Source: a virus. Taken from it: DNA of 28,776 nucleotides. The translations under genes were made by a program, and so were the position numbers. Below are positions 1 through 8,186 of the stretch, one piece after another (the stretch's first letter is position 1; every line of letters starts with the position of its first letter). Where the stretch lies: IMG/VR virus record IMGVR_UViG_3300046387_001230, positions 1-28,776 of that record. One strand, 5' to 3'. Under the pieces are notes generated by a model. That model made no database searches and was not told where the DNA came from. It worked only from the letters and a program-made list of their open reading frames with translations.

Positions 1-1
1 A

Positions 2-487
2 ATCTTTGCCAAAAACGCAAATGGATGCAAATTGTTAAATAGTATATCAAGCGAAGCTAATACAGAGAACTTCAATTGTGTGGATCGCAAGACTTTAAAA
101 AAATACTGGAAAAATAAAGACTTACTACTGGCTGTACCATTTTATGATTCATTTATATTTAATAATTTAATTAAATTTTGCAATTGCACACCAAACTTTG
201 ATTTTTGTAAGCCAACATTGTTTATAGAGAATAATTCTCTTCCATTTGATAATTTTGTGGCTAAAAAAGTTCAAGAGTATGCAGCTGGTAATAATTTAAA
301 AACACAACATACAAAAAGTATATATTATAAAAACAAAAAAGACGTAAAGGCTCTACAAACATATAAGTGCATCACTGGTAGAAGCTTCGGTAATAAAACA
401 TTATCAAAACCAAACTTAGATCACTTCGGCAGCAATGAATTTTGCTTCGAAAGCTGGAAGAAAAAAAATGAAAAGCAATCTAGTTAA
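2..487 (+). CDS. DNA polymerase III alpha, PHP-domain fragment (left end outside window)
   Basis: The frame is open to the left edge, so the true start lies upstream. The visible 161 residues align by eye with the second half of a bacterial DnaE PHP domain: an IFAKNANG stretch near the left edge corresponds to the family's LLAKNEEGY-type motif. The TKSIYY...CITG segment corresponds to the TNDVHY...LCIQTGK block that ends the domain, followed by an FCFESW equivalent of the FYLKS block. The protein stops there, about where intact DnaE would continue into the polymerase palm, and the rest is encoded separately at 1615. In this copy the DVH metal-binding residues read SIY, so metal-dependent phosphatase or proofreading activity is unlikely. 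It probably acts structurally, binding the polymerase and possibly the exonuclease encoded two genes downstream. Its end overlaps the next gene by 20 bases. The match is from memory of family motifs, not a search. Confidence 0.68.
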   Translation: MFAKNANGCKLLNSISSEANTENFNCVDRKTLKKYWKNKDLLLAVPFYDSFIFNNLIKFCNCTPNFDFCKPTLFIENNSLPFDNFVAKKVQEYAAGNNLKTQHTKSIYYKNKKDVKALQTYKCITGRSFGNKTLSKPNLDHFGSNEFCFESWKKKNEKQSS

Positions 488-974
488 GCCAGAATGTATT
501 TCTGTAAGAAATACAGAAAAAATGGGTAGAGGAGTTTTTGCAGATCAAAATATAGAGGCAGGAAAAGTTATCGAAGAGTGTCACTTTATCGTATCTGGTT
601 GCCCAATTGAAGTGCAGGACGCGGAGCTTAAAAGATACATTTTCTCTATGTTTTATGATAAAAAAATAAGCGCAGAACAGAATCAAAAACTCGACTTTAG
701 GAGTAAATTTTTACTTAATATAGATGACGAAGAAATTGCAAATACGTTCATTGAAGAGCTTAATTCCCTAGGTTATAAGGATTTAAATAAAATTTTTTCA
801 ACAGCCACTGTATTGGGATATGGCATGATATACAATCACTCACAAAAAAATAATATAGATTATAATATAGATTATAAAGATTTTTGTTTTCGATTTACTA
901 CAAATAAAGAAATTCTTAAAGATGAAGAATTATTTATCGATTATAACAACACACAAAGAAAAGACATTCAATGA
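468..974 (+). CDS. SET-domain protein (putative lysine methyltransferase)
   Basis: The protein has 168 residues if started at the ATG at 468, which has GGAAG seven bases upstream; an in-frame ATG at 435 is possible but lies inside the previous gene without a comparable site. SET signatures are visible: an N-terminal GRGVFADQNIEAGKVI block (S-adenosylmethionine-side strand), a central YNHS motif (NHS is the knot-forming motif), and a C-terminal DEELFIDYNN block equivalent to GEEL-xxDY. SET enzymes transfer methyl groups from S-adenosylmethionine to protein lysines. The target here is unknown; the position inside a split DNA polymerase operon makes replication proteins or host chromosomal proteins possible targets, which is inference. 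A 12-base tandem duplication near 852-875 encodes a repeated NIDY just after the NHS motif. The stop overlaps the exonuclease start by four bases (ATGA). Confidence 0.8.
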   Translation: MKSNLVKPECISVRNTEKMGRGVFADQNIEAGKVIEECHFIVSGCPIEVQDAELKRYIFSMFYDKKISAEQNQKLDFRSKFLLNIDDEEIANTFIEELNSLGYKDLNKIFSTATVLGYGMIYNHSQKNNIDYNIDYKDFCFRFTTNKEILKDEELFIDYNNTQRKDIQ

Positions 975-1615
975 AAGAATCACTGCTTAGATTTCAAAAG
1001 AATAAAAAGTATTTACTGTTCGATTATGAAACATGTAATTTAAATCTTGTTTCAAATAATAAACCATGGCAATTAGCATTTCTTGTCATAGAAAACAACA
1101 AAATTGTTGAACAGAAAGATTATTGGCTTAAGTGGGAAGAATTAAATGTATCCCCTGATGCCGCAAAAATTACTGGCTTTACCGAGGCAAAGTATAAGAA
1201 AAAAGCTACATGCCCCAAAGCCGCATTAGATCACTTTGAGAAATATTTGTATGACGACTCATATCTCAAGGTTGGCCATAATCTATTAGGTTTTGATGTT
1301 TACATGCATAATGTTCATCGAAAATTAATTGATGAAAATGCAGAGGCTGATTTTAGCTACACAGAACACCTAGTAGACACTCTTTGCCTAGCAAAAGCTC
1401 TAAAGAAAAGAATTAGATTAGACAAAGACGATAATTTTTTAGCGTGGCAATATCGACTTAACCACCTTATCGAGAGAGGCTTAAGTTGTAATCTAAAGCA
1501 ATGCTGCAAAGATTTTGATGTTGACTTTGATGAGAAAAAATTGCATGATGCTTTATATGACATTAGAGTTAACTACGAAGTATTCAAAAAAATGATATGG
1601 GAGATAGAAGTATAA
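971..1615 (+). CDS. DnaQ-like DEDDh 3'-5' exonuclease
   Basis: The 214-residue protein carries the full DEDDh set: D18 and E20 in LLFDYET, D109 in GHNLLGFD, and H192 plus D197 in LHDALYDIRVN. These coordinate two metal ions for removal of 3'-terminal nucleotides. Its place directly upstream of the polymerase core, overlapping it by the TAATG junction, argues that it is the proofreading subunit of the phage replicase, the role of DnaQ (epsilon) in Escherichia coli. The order PHP, exonuclease, polymerase recalls Gram-positive PolC, where an exonuclease domain is inserted into the PHP domain of a single chain, but here the parts are separate proteins. No strong Shine-Dalgarno site is visible, and translational coupling to the SET gene is likely. 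Confidence 0.88.
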   Translation: MKESLLRFQKNKKYLLFDYETCNLNLVSNNKPWQLAFLVIENNKIVEQKDYWLKWEELNVSPDAAKITGFTEAKYKKKATCPKAALDHFEKYLYDDSYLKVGHNLLGFDVYMHNVHRKLIDENAEADFSYTEHLVDTLCLAKALKKRIRLDKDDNFLAWQYRLNHLIERGLSCNLKQCCKDFDVDFDEKKLHDALYDIRVNYEVFKKMIWEIEV

Positions 1616-4173
1616 TGAGTTTTACAGAACAGTTTACAGATTACGAAGATTGTGCACCTCCAGGCGTAAAATTACCAGAAATTAAAATCGAAAAGAAATA
1701 CTATGAAATGCTTGATGCATCAGAAGATATTTCAAACTTCGACTTTCTACGTAAGCTATGCCATAAAGGAGTTTATGATAGAGGTATAGATAAATTTAAA
1801 AATAAGAAAGAATATTTTGATAGAGCAAAATCAGAGCTTAAAATCTTAGATGAGCTAGGGTTTATAGATTATATTTTATTAAACTGGGATATAATAAATT
1901 ATTGCCACGAAAATGATATACCTACGGGCCCAGGCAGAGGATCTGCTGCGGGCTCCCTAGTTTTATACTTAATTGGCGTAACTAATGTTGATCCAGTTAA
2001 ATACAGCTTATTTTTCGAGCGTTTTGTTTCTAAAAGTAGGGCAAGAAAAATAGAAAAAAACGGAACAACATATCTTGATGGCAGCCTTTTGGCTGACGTG
2101 GATAATGATATTGCTTATGAAAGAAGGGCTGAGGTTATAGAATACATAGAAAAAAAACATCCTGCTCGTACAGCTAAAATATTAACGCTAAACACTCTTA
2201 GCGGAAAGCTCTGTATAAAGGAATGCGGAAAAATTGCTGGAGAATTTTCTGAGCAAGAAGTTAATGAGGTTAGCGACACCATTCCAAAAAAGTTTGGAGT
2301 TGTTATGCCAATTTCATCTGCAATAGAAGAGAGTGAAAAATTTGCAGATTGGGCAGCTAATAACGCAGAAGTCTTTGAGATCGCTCTTAAGCTAGAAGGT
2401 TTAAATAAAAACACTGGCGTACACCCTAGCGGAATCGCAATTTCTTTCCAAAAAATTACTGATATTTGCCCAATTCAAAAATCAAATGATGGAGCTTTAG
2501 TGACAGGGTACGACATGAATTGGGTTGCAGAGCTTATGGTAAAGTTTGATATCTTAGGTTTAAGAACATTAAGTGTGATTTATGATGTGTGTCGCAACTT
2601 AGACATGGATATTTCCGCTGTAGACCTAAATGACGCAGACGTATATAAACCTCTGCAAGGCCTGAAGGCGCCTCACGGGCTTTTTCAGCTTGAGTCTGAC
2701 ACAAACTATAGGGTCTGCAAGAAAATCAAGCCAAAAGACCTAGAGCAGCTTAGTGCAGTTGTGGCAATTGGAAGGCCAGGTGCATTAGAATTTTTAGATA
2801 ACTATGCCACATATTCTGAAACAGAAGAGGCTCAGGTCATCCATGAATTTTTTAGTGACGTTTTAGACTATACAGGAGGAATTCCACTCTATCAAGAGCA
2901 ATTAATGCAAATGGCGGTTAAAGTTGGGTTCACTCTTGATGAAGCGGAACAGCTCAGAAGGATCGTTGGTAAGAAAAAAGTTGATCAAATGCCTGCATGG
3001 AAAAAGAAGATTGAAGACAAAGTAGAGCAAAACGATCTGCCTAGAGAAATATCCCACATTTTGTGGAGTGTAGCAGAAGATAGCGCGAACTATTCTTTTA
3101 ACAAATCGCACTCTCTTGCATACGCAACTCTATCAGCATGGACCACTTATCTAAAATTTAACTATCCACAGCAGTTTTTTATATCTTTATTAAAAATGAC
3201 CAAATACGAGCCTTCTCCACAAGAAGAAATAGCTAAAGTATGCCAAGAACTATCTAATTTCGGAATTAAATTATTATCCCCCGACTTAGCTAAGTCTGGA
3301 ATGGATTTTTCTATTGAAGGTAAAAATATTAGATTTGGACTAAATAGCATCAAGGGCGTAAGCGAGAAATCCCTTCAGTCTCTTAGAGATTTTCGTTCTA
3401 GTGAAACTCCGACAAAATACGACATCTTTCTCGCAGCAAAGCAAGCAGGATTAAACATTGGTATTTTGAGCGCGTTAATACAAGCTGGAGCTCTAGAAAG
3501 TAAAGGTAAAAATAGATCGCTAATGGTACTTGAAGCTCAAGCATTTAACCTCCTCACTGATAGAGAGAAACGCAATTTTATTTCTCTTGGTGATAAATAT
3601 GAATATAAACTTCTAAACTGCATAGCAGATGCCAAAAAAGGCGACCTAGTTGGAGATGACGGGAAGCCTTTGATGAAAGAGTCTAGATTTAAAACATTTA
3701 AGAAAAAATATGACATATATAAGTCAATTTACGATAAAAATAAAATGTATCAAGGTTTTGCTAATTGGTATTTTGAAACAGAGTTGCTTGGATACAGTCA
3801 CAGCTCTTCACTAAAATCATGCTTTATGGACTCCTATGAGGCATTAAAAGATTCAAGGGACTTAAATCTTATGAATTCAGATGACAAAGGTAAATTTATC
3901 GGAGTTGTAGAAGATTGCATCAAAAGAACTTCTCGTAATGGAAATAAATATATGAAACTATCAATTACAGATGAACATGGTAAATATGATGCCATGCTCT
4001 TAAACTCAAGAAGAGGTAATTTTTATGACAGATATTTTGAATCAAAAAAGAAAACTCCATCAAAAAAGAACATAATAGTAGTATACGGAAGAAAAGGTGA
4101 AGATATAGTTTTTTTAGATTCATTGAATATAATGGATGAAAAGATATATATGAAAATGTCTGATATTAAATAA
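1615..4173 (+). CDS. dnaE: DNA polymerase III alpha, polymerase core (lacks PHP domain)
   Basis: The ATG at 1615 was chosen because it overlaps the previous stop (TAATG) and has GGGAGAT about ten bases upstream; an ATG at 1597 is in frame. The 852 residues start where the PHP domain of normal DnaE ends. They contain the GPGRGSAAGS motif (about 105-114), the catalytic aspartates D161 and D163 in LADVDND, the third aspartate D312 in MVKFDILGLRTL, a GVHPSG motif, the fingers block with IGRPGALEF and LYQEQLM, the YSFNKSHSLAYA motif, and a C-terminal OB-fold (about residues 760-800, GKFIGVVEDC...GNKYMKLSITDE). It is therefore an apparently active family C replicative polymerase, shorter than the usual 1100-1200 residues because the PHP part is a separate gene at the left edge. 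The usual Pro before the first catalytic Asp is Ala. Host clamp binding cannot be judged. Confidence 0.93.
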   Translation: MSFTEQFTDYEDCAPPGVKLPEIKIEKKYYEMLDASEDISNFDFLRKLCHKGVYDRGIDKFKNKKEYFDRAKSELKILDELGFIDYILLNWDIINYCHENDIPTGPGRGSAAGSLVLYLIGVTNVDPVKYSLFFERFVSKSRARKIEKNGTTYLDGSLLADVDNDIAYERRAEVIEYIEKKHPARTAKILTLNTLSGKLCIKECGKIAGEFSEQEVNEVSDTIPKKFGVVMPISSAIEESEKFADWAANNAEVFEIALKLEGLNKNTGVHPSGIAISFQKITDICPIQKSNDGALVTGYDMNWVAELMVKFDILGLRTLSVIYDVCRNLDMDISAVDLNDADVYKPLQGLKAPHGLFQLESDTNYRVCKKIKPKDLEQLSAVVAIGRPGALEFLDNYATYSETEEAQVIHEFFSDVLDYTGGIPLYQEQLMQMAVKVGFTLDEAEQLRRIVGKKKVDQMPAWKKKIEDKVEQNDLPREISHILWSVAEDSANYSFNKSHSLAYATLSAWTTYLKFNYPQQFFISLLKMTKYEPSPQEEIAKVCQELSNFGIKLLSPDLAKSGMDFSIEGKNIRFGLNSIKGVSEKSLQSLRDFRSSETPTKYDIFLAAKQAGLNIGILSALIQAGALESKGKNRSLMVLEAQAFNLLTDREKRNFISLGDKYEYKLLNCIADAKKGDLVGDDGKPLMKESRFKTFKKKYDIYKSIYDKNKMYQGFANWYFETELLGYSHSSSLKSCFMDSYEALKDSRDLNLMNSDDKGKFIGVVEDCIKRTSRNGNKYMKLSITDEHGKYDAMLLNSRRGNFYDRYFESKKKTPSKKNIIVVYGRKGEDIVFLDSLNIMDEKIYMKMSDIK

Positions 4174-4180
4174 TTTACAG

Positions 4181-4190
4181 TGTAATTACA
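4181..4190. promoter_or_regulatory. Palindrome TGTAATTACA ending on a start codon
   Basis: The perfect 10-base palindrome TGTAATTACA fills most of the short gap between the polymerase stop and the Clp gene, and its last A is the A of the Clp ATG. No Shine-Dalgarno site is present. The same palindrome occurs at 24810-24819, two bases before another ATG, and a longer version (TGTAATATATTACA) ends on the ATG at 17829. A repressor site or a translation-start feature is possible; the function is unknown. Confidence 0.35.
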
Positions 4191-6667
4191 TGAAAATGAC
4201 TCCAAAACCTAACTTTACGCCTCGCGCACAACAAGCCATAAATGAAGCTAAAAAGGTTGCTAAAAAATATTTTAACGAGTATATCACATTAGATCATTTA
4301 TTTTTCGGAATGGTTAATTTAAATGCTGGAATTTTAAGTGAAATTTTATTTTTGCTGCAAATTGATCAAATGCAATTAAAAGAAAAAATTGAAGACTCTC
4401 TTTTTGTAATGTCCGACCAAGATCAGCTCAATGTAGATCCAGAAGAAAATTCCCCTGTTTATGATGAGCACTTTCATCTTGTATTAAAGGTCGCCGCTTC
4501 AATCAGCGAAAAACTCGGTCACGAATATGTTGGAATTGAACATATACTTTTAGCTTTGCTTAAATACGAAGAGTCAAATATACCAGAATATTTCGAATCA
4601 TTTAATGCTACAGAAAATGATATTATTGCCGAAGTAAGAGAATATCTTCATTTATCCAAGGAACATAAACCCAACACTAAAAGCAGAGAAAAGTACTTCA
4701 CACAACCAGCTCCTGCAAAAGATTCAAAATTACAAAACTTAGAAAAATTTGCTACTAATTTAAACAACTTAGCATCTCAAGGTAAATTTGACAATATCAT
4801 AGGTAAGAATAAAGAAATATCTGAAGTATGCGAAATCTTATGTAGAAGAACTAAAAATAACCCAGTTCTTTTGGGTGACCCAGGAGTAGGTAAAACCGCT
4901 ATAGTTGAAGGTTTAGCTCAAGAAATCACGAATGGATCTTGCTGCGATTTCTTGCTCAATAAAATAATTTATTCCCTAGATTTGGGATCTTTAATAGCGG
5001 GAACAAAATATAGAGGTCAATTTGAAGAGAGGTTAAAGGGCATTATCGAGGAGGCTAAGAAAAATAAAGATATAATATTATTTATTGACGAAATACATAC
5101 TTTAGTTGGCGCAGGTAGCGCCGAAGGAAGTATGGATGCAGCAAATTTATTAAAGCCATTATTGGCTAGAGGAGAATTAAAATGCATTGGAGCAACCACG
5201 CAAGAAGAATATAAAAAATCTATATTAAAAGACGGAGCTCTAGATAGAAGATTTCAGGGTGTAAAGGTTATTGAGCCGACAAAAGAAGAAGCTAAACAAA
5301 TAATTTATGGTATAAAAACTAAATACGAGCAATTCCATAGTATTTATTACCCAGATGAAGTGTTAGATCTGGTTGTAAACCTCTCAGCGAGATATATTGT
5401 AGATAAACAATTTCCAGACAAAGCAATTGATATCTTAGATCAAGTCGGCTCAAAAGTCAAAATTAAAAACATTGAAAGACCCCAGGAAGCCAAAGACATT
5501 GAAAAAGAATTGGAAAATTTAGCCCTGCAAGAATCAAAGGTTCACTTAACTGGCGCAAGATCTATTGAACTAGAGGATAAACAATTAGATCTACTTGAAA
5601 GATATGACGAAGTTATTTCTGAGTGGGCAACAAAAACTATAAAATCTAAAATTTCAGTTAGAAAAAAAGATATATATGAAGTTATTTCTGCCAGAACAGG
5701 AATTCCCATGTCAGAAGTCTCCAGAAAAGATTCCGAAAAAATGCTTGGACTTTTTAAACAGTTAAATAAAAAAATTGTTGGCCAACAACAAGCTATAAAA
5801 GAAATTTCAGAATGTATATTAAGATCGAAGTCCGGATTACAAGACCCAAGTAAACCTGTAGGGAGTTTTTTGCTTGTGGGCGCGAGCGGCACAGGGAAAA
5901 CATATACAGCTAAATGCATTGCTGAATTTATATACGGAAGCAAAGATAAATTAATTCAATTGGATATGAGCGAGTTTTCCGAGAAAATTTCGTCCAGTCG
6001 CCTTATTGGTGCGTCTCCAGGATATGTTGGATATGAAGAGGGTGGAGAATTAACTGAAAAAGTTAGAAGAAATCCTTATAGCGTTGTATTATTTGATGAG
6101 GTAGAGAAAGCTCACCCAGAGGTTTTAAACATTTTGTTGCAAATCCTCGAAGAAGGTTTTGTTACAGACAATTCAGGCAGAAAAATTAACTTCTCTAATT
6201 GCACAATTATTTTAACCGGTAATATAGGCAGCGAAAAAATTAGTAAACCCTCAATAGGTTTTGGTGCGCCAATAGGAGAAACAGAAGCTATGGATAAACT
6301 AAAAAATGAATTAAAGACATTTTTTAGGCCAGAGTTCTTAAATCGCTTGAATGAAATAATTTTATTCAAAAATTTTGACGCAAAAGATATATCTAAAATC
6401 GTAAAACTAGAAGCAGATAAGCTTTCAGATAAATTAAAAGATAGAAATATAAAAATATCAATCACTCCTAAAGTATCATCTTTTATAGCAGAATCTGCAG
6501 CATTAGAAAAGATGGGGGCGAGACCAGTTAAGAGATTAATTCAAAAACACATAGAAAACAAGCTCTCTAAACTCCTCTTAAGTAAAGACCTTAAAGATAA
6601 TCAAAATATCAAATTTAGCTTTAGCAAAGAAGATATTATATATAATATTACGGAAGCAAAGGTTTAA
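4190..6667 (+). CDS. Clp-family AAA+ unfoldase (ClpC/ClpA-like)
   Basis: The 825-residue protein has the class 1 Clp layout. A double Clp-N domain covers about residues 1-145. The first AAA+ module has Walker A GDPGVGKT at 229-236 and Walker B with D300-E301. A short middle region follows (about 420-500). The second AAA+ module has Walker A GASGTGKT at 564-571 and Walker B with D636-E637, ending in a Clp D2-small domain (GARPVKRLIQKHIE). SIGFG at 688-692 falls where ClpA and ClpC carry the loop (IGL, IGF or VGF) that docks on ClpP, and where ClpB has none, so partnership with host ClpP is plausible. No ClpP-like gene is seen here. Such ATPases thread proteins through the ring for unfolding or degradation. 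It is 17 bases downstream of the polymerase, its 3' end overlaps the convergent late gene by 20 bases, and no Shine-Dalgarno site is visible. Confidence 0.9.
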   Translation: MKMTPKPNFTPRAQQAINEAKKVAKKYFNEYITLDHLFFGMVNLNAGILSEILFLLQIDQMQLKEKIEDSLFVMSDQDQLNVDPEENSPVYDEHFHLVLKVAASISEKLGHEYVGIEHILLALLKYEESNIPEYFESFNATENDIIAEVREYLHLSKEHKPNTKSREKYFTQPAPAKDSKLQNLEKFATNLNNLASQGKFDNIIGKNKEISEVCEILCRRTKNNPVLLGDPGVGKTAIVEGLAQEITNGSCCDFLLNKIIYSLDLGSLIAGTKYRGQFEERLKGIIEEAKKNKDIILFIDEIHTLVGAGSAEGSMDAANLLKPLLARGELKCIGATTQEEYKKSILKDGALDRRFQGVKVIEPTKEEAKQIIYGIKTKYEQFHSIYYPDEVLDLVVNLSARYIVDKQFPDKAIDILDQVGSKVKIKNIERPQEAKDIEKELENLALQESKVHLTGARSIELEDKQLDLLERYDEVISEWATKTIKSKISVRKKDIYEVISARTGIPMSEVSRKDSEKMLGLFKQLNKKIVGQQQAIKEISECILRSKSGLQDPSKPVGSFLLVGASGTGKTYTAKCIAEFIYGSKDKLIQLDMSEFSEKISSSRLIGASPGYVGYEEGGELTEKVRRNPYSVVLFDEVEKAHPEVLNILLQILEEGFVTDNSGRKINFSNCTIILTGNIGSEKISKPSIGFGAPIGETEAMDKLKNELKTFFRPEFLNRLNEIILFKNFDAKDISKIVKLEADKLSDKLKDRNIKISITPKVSSFIAESAALEKMGARPVKRLIQKHIENKLSKLLLSKDLKDNQNIKFSFSKEDIIYNITEAKV

Positions 6668-7148
6668 CAGGATTAATTTCTTCCTTATCCTTAACTTCCA
6701 TCGGGTCTTCAAATTTCTCTCCAGGATTTGTGGATCCTTCATCTTTCTTATCATTAAAAATAGACATGCACGCCGCAAACCTATCTCCCTGAACAGGGTA
6801 TCTTTTTTTCATATTTGCGTCGAGAATGCATCTTGTCATAAATTGATCCCCAGTTTCTTGAGAAGCGGGAGTCGGATAACGCTTATCTTGATTACTAAGA
6901 TAATTATTTTTCTCTTTATCGCCGACTTCCCCCTGCTCTTTCTGATTTGGAAATATTTTTTCGTACTCAGCGTATTGTAGAGCTTGGTCTATGTTTTCGT
7001 AAGCTTCAAAAATACTTTTCTTAACCCAGTCTTCTAATACAGTTTCGTCCTTAACCATATCATACATTAATCTTGATTTTTTCCAGATATGAAATAATTG
7101 GGATTTAACTATTTTATTAGAATTATTGCTTTCGGATATATTGTCCAT
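6648..7148 (-). CDS. Late-block protein of unknown function with a YP-QR-C motif
   Basis: This is the last gene of the leftward late block, 166 residues. The N-terminal half is predicted helical. The region DANMKKRYPVQGDRFAACMS matches a short motif I have seen in phage head-gene products, where a tyrosine-proline pair is followed by (Q/D)R, A and C-S. The C-terminus is charged and low in complexity (KDKEEINPVKPLLP). It starts 17 bases after the previous gene's end and has AAGGTG 13 bases before the ATG, at an unusually long spacing. Placement downstream of the major capsid gene suggests a virion-assembly or head-associated role, but no function can be assigned. Confidence 0.65.
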   Translation of the reverse strand: MDNISESNNSNKIVKSQLFHIWKKSRLMYDMVKDETVLEDWVKKSIFEAYENIDQALQYAEYEKIFPNQKEQGEVGDKEKNNYLSNQDKRYPTPASQETGDQFMTRCILDANMKKRYPVQGDRFAACMSIFNDKKDEGSTNPGEKFEDPMEVKDKEEINPVKPLLP

Positions 7149-7165
7149 ATATTTTGTTACACCTT

Positions 7166-7675
7166 TTATTTATAATATGAATCTAAGGAAGGATTTTGCC
7201 CAGTAGATGGAGCGTCCGCACCATAAACTTGATTTGGCTTCGCGCTGTATAGATTATAAGAATAAATCAAATCTTTCAATCTGTCTTGAGATGAATCATA
7301 TGCGTCTTGATAGCTTTTAGCTATTAAATTCTGATTAGGTTTTTGTATCATTGAGTCACCTTCTTTTATCACAAGGAAATCAGAACCGTTCATTGATCCA
7401 TTTAAAACTTTTCTCTGAGCTTTTCGATTATAATCAGATATATACATTTCTCTTATAATCGATTGTTCCTCCAAATTAAAGCCTTCTGGATTATCTCCAC
7501 TAAAAGAAGTATAGATTAAGTTATTTAATTCGCCTAAATGCCCTTCTATCCAGCCAGATATTAATGTGATTTCTTTATTCCTTGCTTCTCCATGCTCTTG
7601 ATCGCCAATATCTTGATCGTAAATATTAACTGCTAGTTTACCTAGATTTGTATCTGGAAATAAATCGTGGGACAT
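7166..7675 (-). CDS. Conserved-looking head-locus protein, function unknown
   Basis: The 169-residue, acidic and mostly helical protein starts one base after the preceding stop (TAA-C-ATG), so it is translationally coupled to the SAP-like gene. Visible features are a helical N-terminal half with an EHGEARNKEITLISGWIE segment and a Gly/Asn/Pro-rich C-terminal tail (GADAPSTGQNP). No signal peptide or membrane segment is present. Its position two genes after the major capsid protein would suit a head-completion, neck or connector protein; this comes from gene order only. Confidence 0.65.
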   Translation of the reverse strand: MSHDLFPDTNLGKLAVNIYDQDIGDQEHGEARNKEITLISGWIEGHLGELNNLIYTSFSGDNPEGFNLEEQSIIREMYISDYNRKAQRKVLNGSMNGSDFLVIKEGDSMIQKPNQNLIAKSYQDAYDSSQDRLKDLIYSYNLYSAKPNQVYGADAPSTGQNPSLDSYYK

Positions 7676-7676
7676 G

Positions 7677-8072
7677 TTAATTGTTTAAATAATCAATGAC
7701 TTCTTTATGAGTAGGATTTTTAGGGTCAAGCTTCATTGGTTCACCCATAATTTGAACACTGCCTTTTCCATACAAGCTTGAATCAAATGCTCTCTTAATT
7801 TTATTTTTCAATACGGTTTTATTGCCAGAAGGAAAAACTCCAACCTTAACGGCAAAGGCTTGTAGGTCTGTTAAATTCATATCTTGAAGCATTTCCTGAA
7901 AGACTCTTTTGTCATTAGTTTTGAAAGGGTTAATCTTAGGTATTCCTAGAAGATCTTCAAGCTCTTTTGCGCGAGCCACTTTATCTTCATATACCTTGCC
8001 ATTTGTTTGCTCTAAATCTGCTAATTTTTTCTTGGAAGATTTAGCTTTACTCGATTGTTTTTTATTTGCCAT
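7677..8072 (-). CDS. Small basic protein with a SAP-like domain
   Basis: The 131-residue protein opens with a lysine/serine-rich segment (KKQSSKAKSSKKK), followed by a helix. The block LTDLQAFAVKVGVFPSGNKT (about residues 67-90) then fits the SAP pattern: a helix with leucines, a turn with Gly, then SGxK and a second helix ending KRAF. SAP domains bind DNA or RNA, and in phages they occur in small head and packaging-associated proteins. It is the first gene after the capsid terminator, so it needs its own promoter or readthrough. AAGG lies upstream of the ATG. Confidence 0.62.
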   Translation of the reverse strand: MANKKQSSKAKSSKKKLADLEQTNGKVYEDKVARAKELEDLLGIPKINPFKTNDKRVFQEMLQDMNLTDLQAFAVKVGVFPSGNKTVLKNKIKRAFDSSLYGKGSVQIMGEPMKLDPKNPTHKEVIDYLNN

Positions 8073-8132
8073 AGTGATAACCTTTTACCTTGATATATTT
8101 GTACACATTATTATAAAGAATTTAAATAAAAA

Positions 8133-8158
8133 ATCCACCCCAGTTGCCTGAGGTGGAT
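8133..8158 (-). terminator. Rho-independent terminator after the major capsid gene
   Basis: Read on the - strand, ATCCACC (8158-8152) pairs with GGTGGAT (8139-8133) across a 12-base loop, and the T run of the 3' arm continues directly to 8129. It lies about 29 bases beyond the capsid stop codon. It probably gives the capsid mRNA a defined end and reduces expression of the three genes beyond. Confidence 0.82.
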
Positions 8159-8186
8159 CTTTTATAAAACGCTAATTCGTTTAGAA

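Noticed and set aside
435-467. Longer start for the SET-domain gene
   Set aside because: The extra 11 residues fall in the overlap with the previous gene and lack a ribosome site; GGAAG supports ATG at 468.
2-1615. Intein or group I intron as the cause of the polymerase split
   Set aside because: Intervening genes are a SET protein and an exonuclease with their own starts and stops; no splicing-type motifs or homing-endonuclease motifs were seen there.
5542-5943. 133-residue - strand frame within the Clp gene
   Set aside because: It lies antisense to conserved AAA+ sequence, so it is a shadow of that gene.
7167-7174. TATAAATA on the - strand 19 bases before the ATG at 7148, equal to the T4 late promoter motif
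   Set aside because: The same motif also occurs inside the coding part of the gene at 21392 (21847-21854), and late gene starts elsewhere lack it, so in such AT-rich DNA it may be chance.
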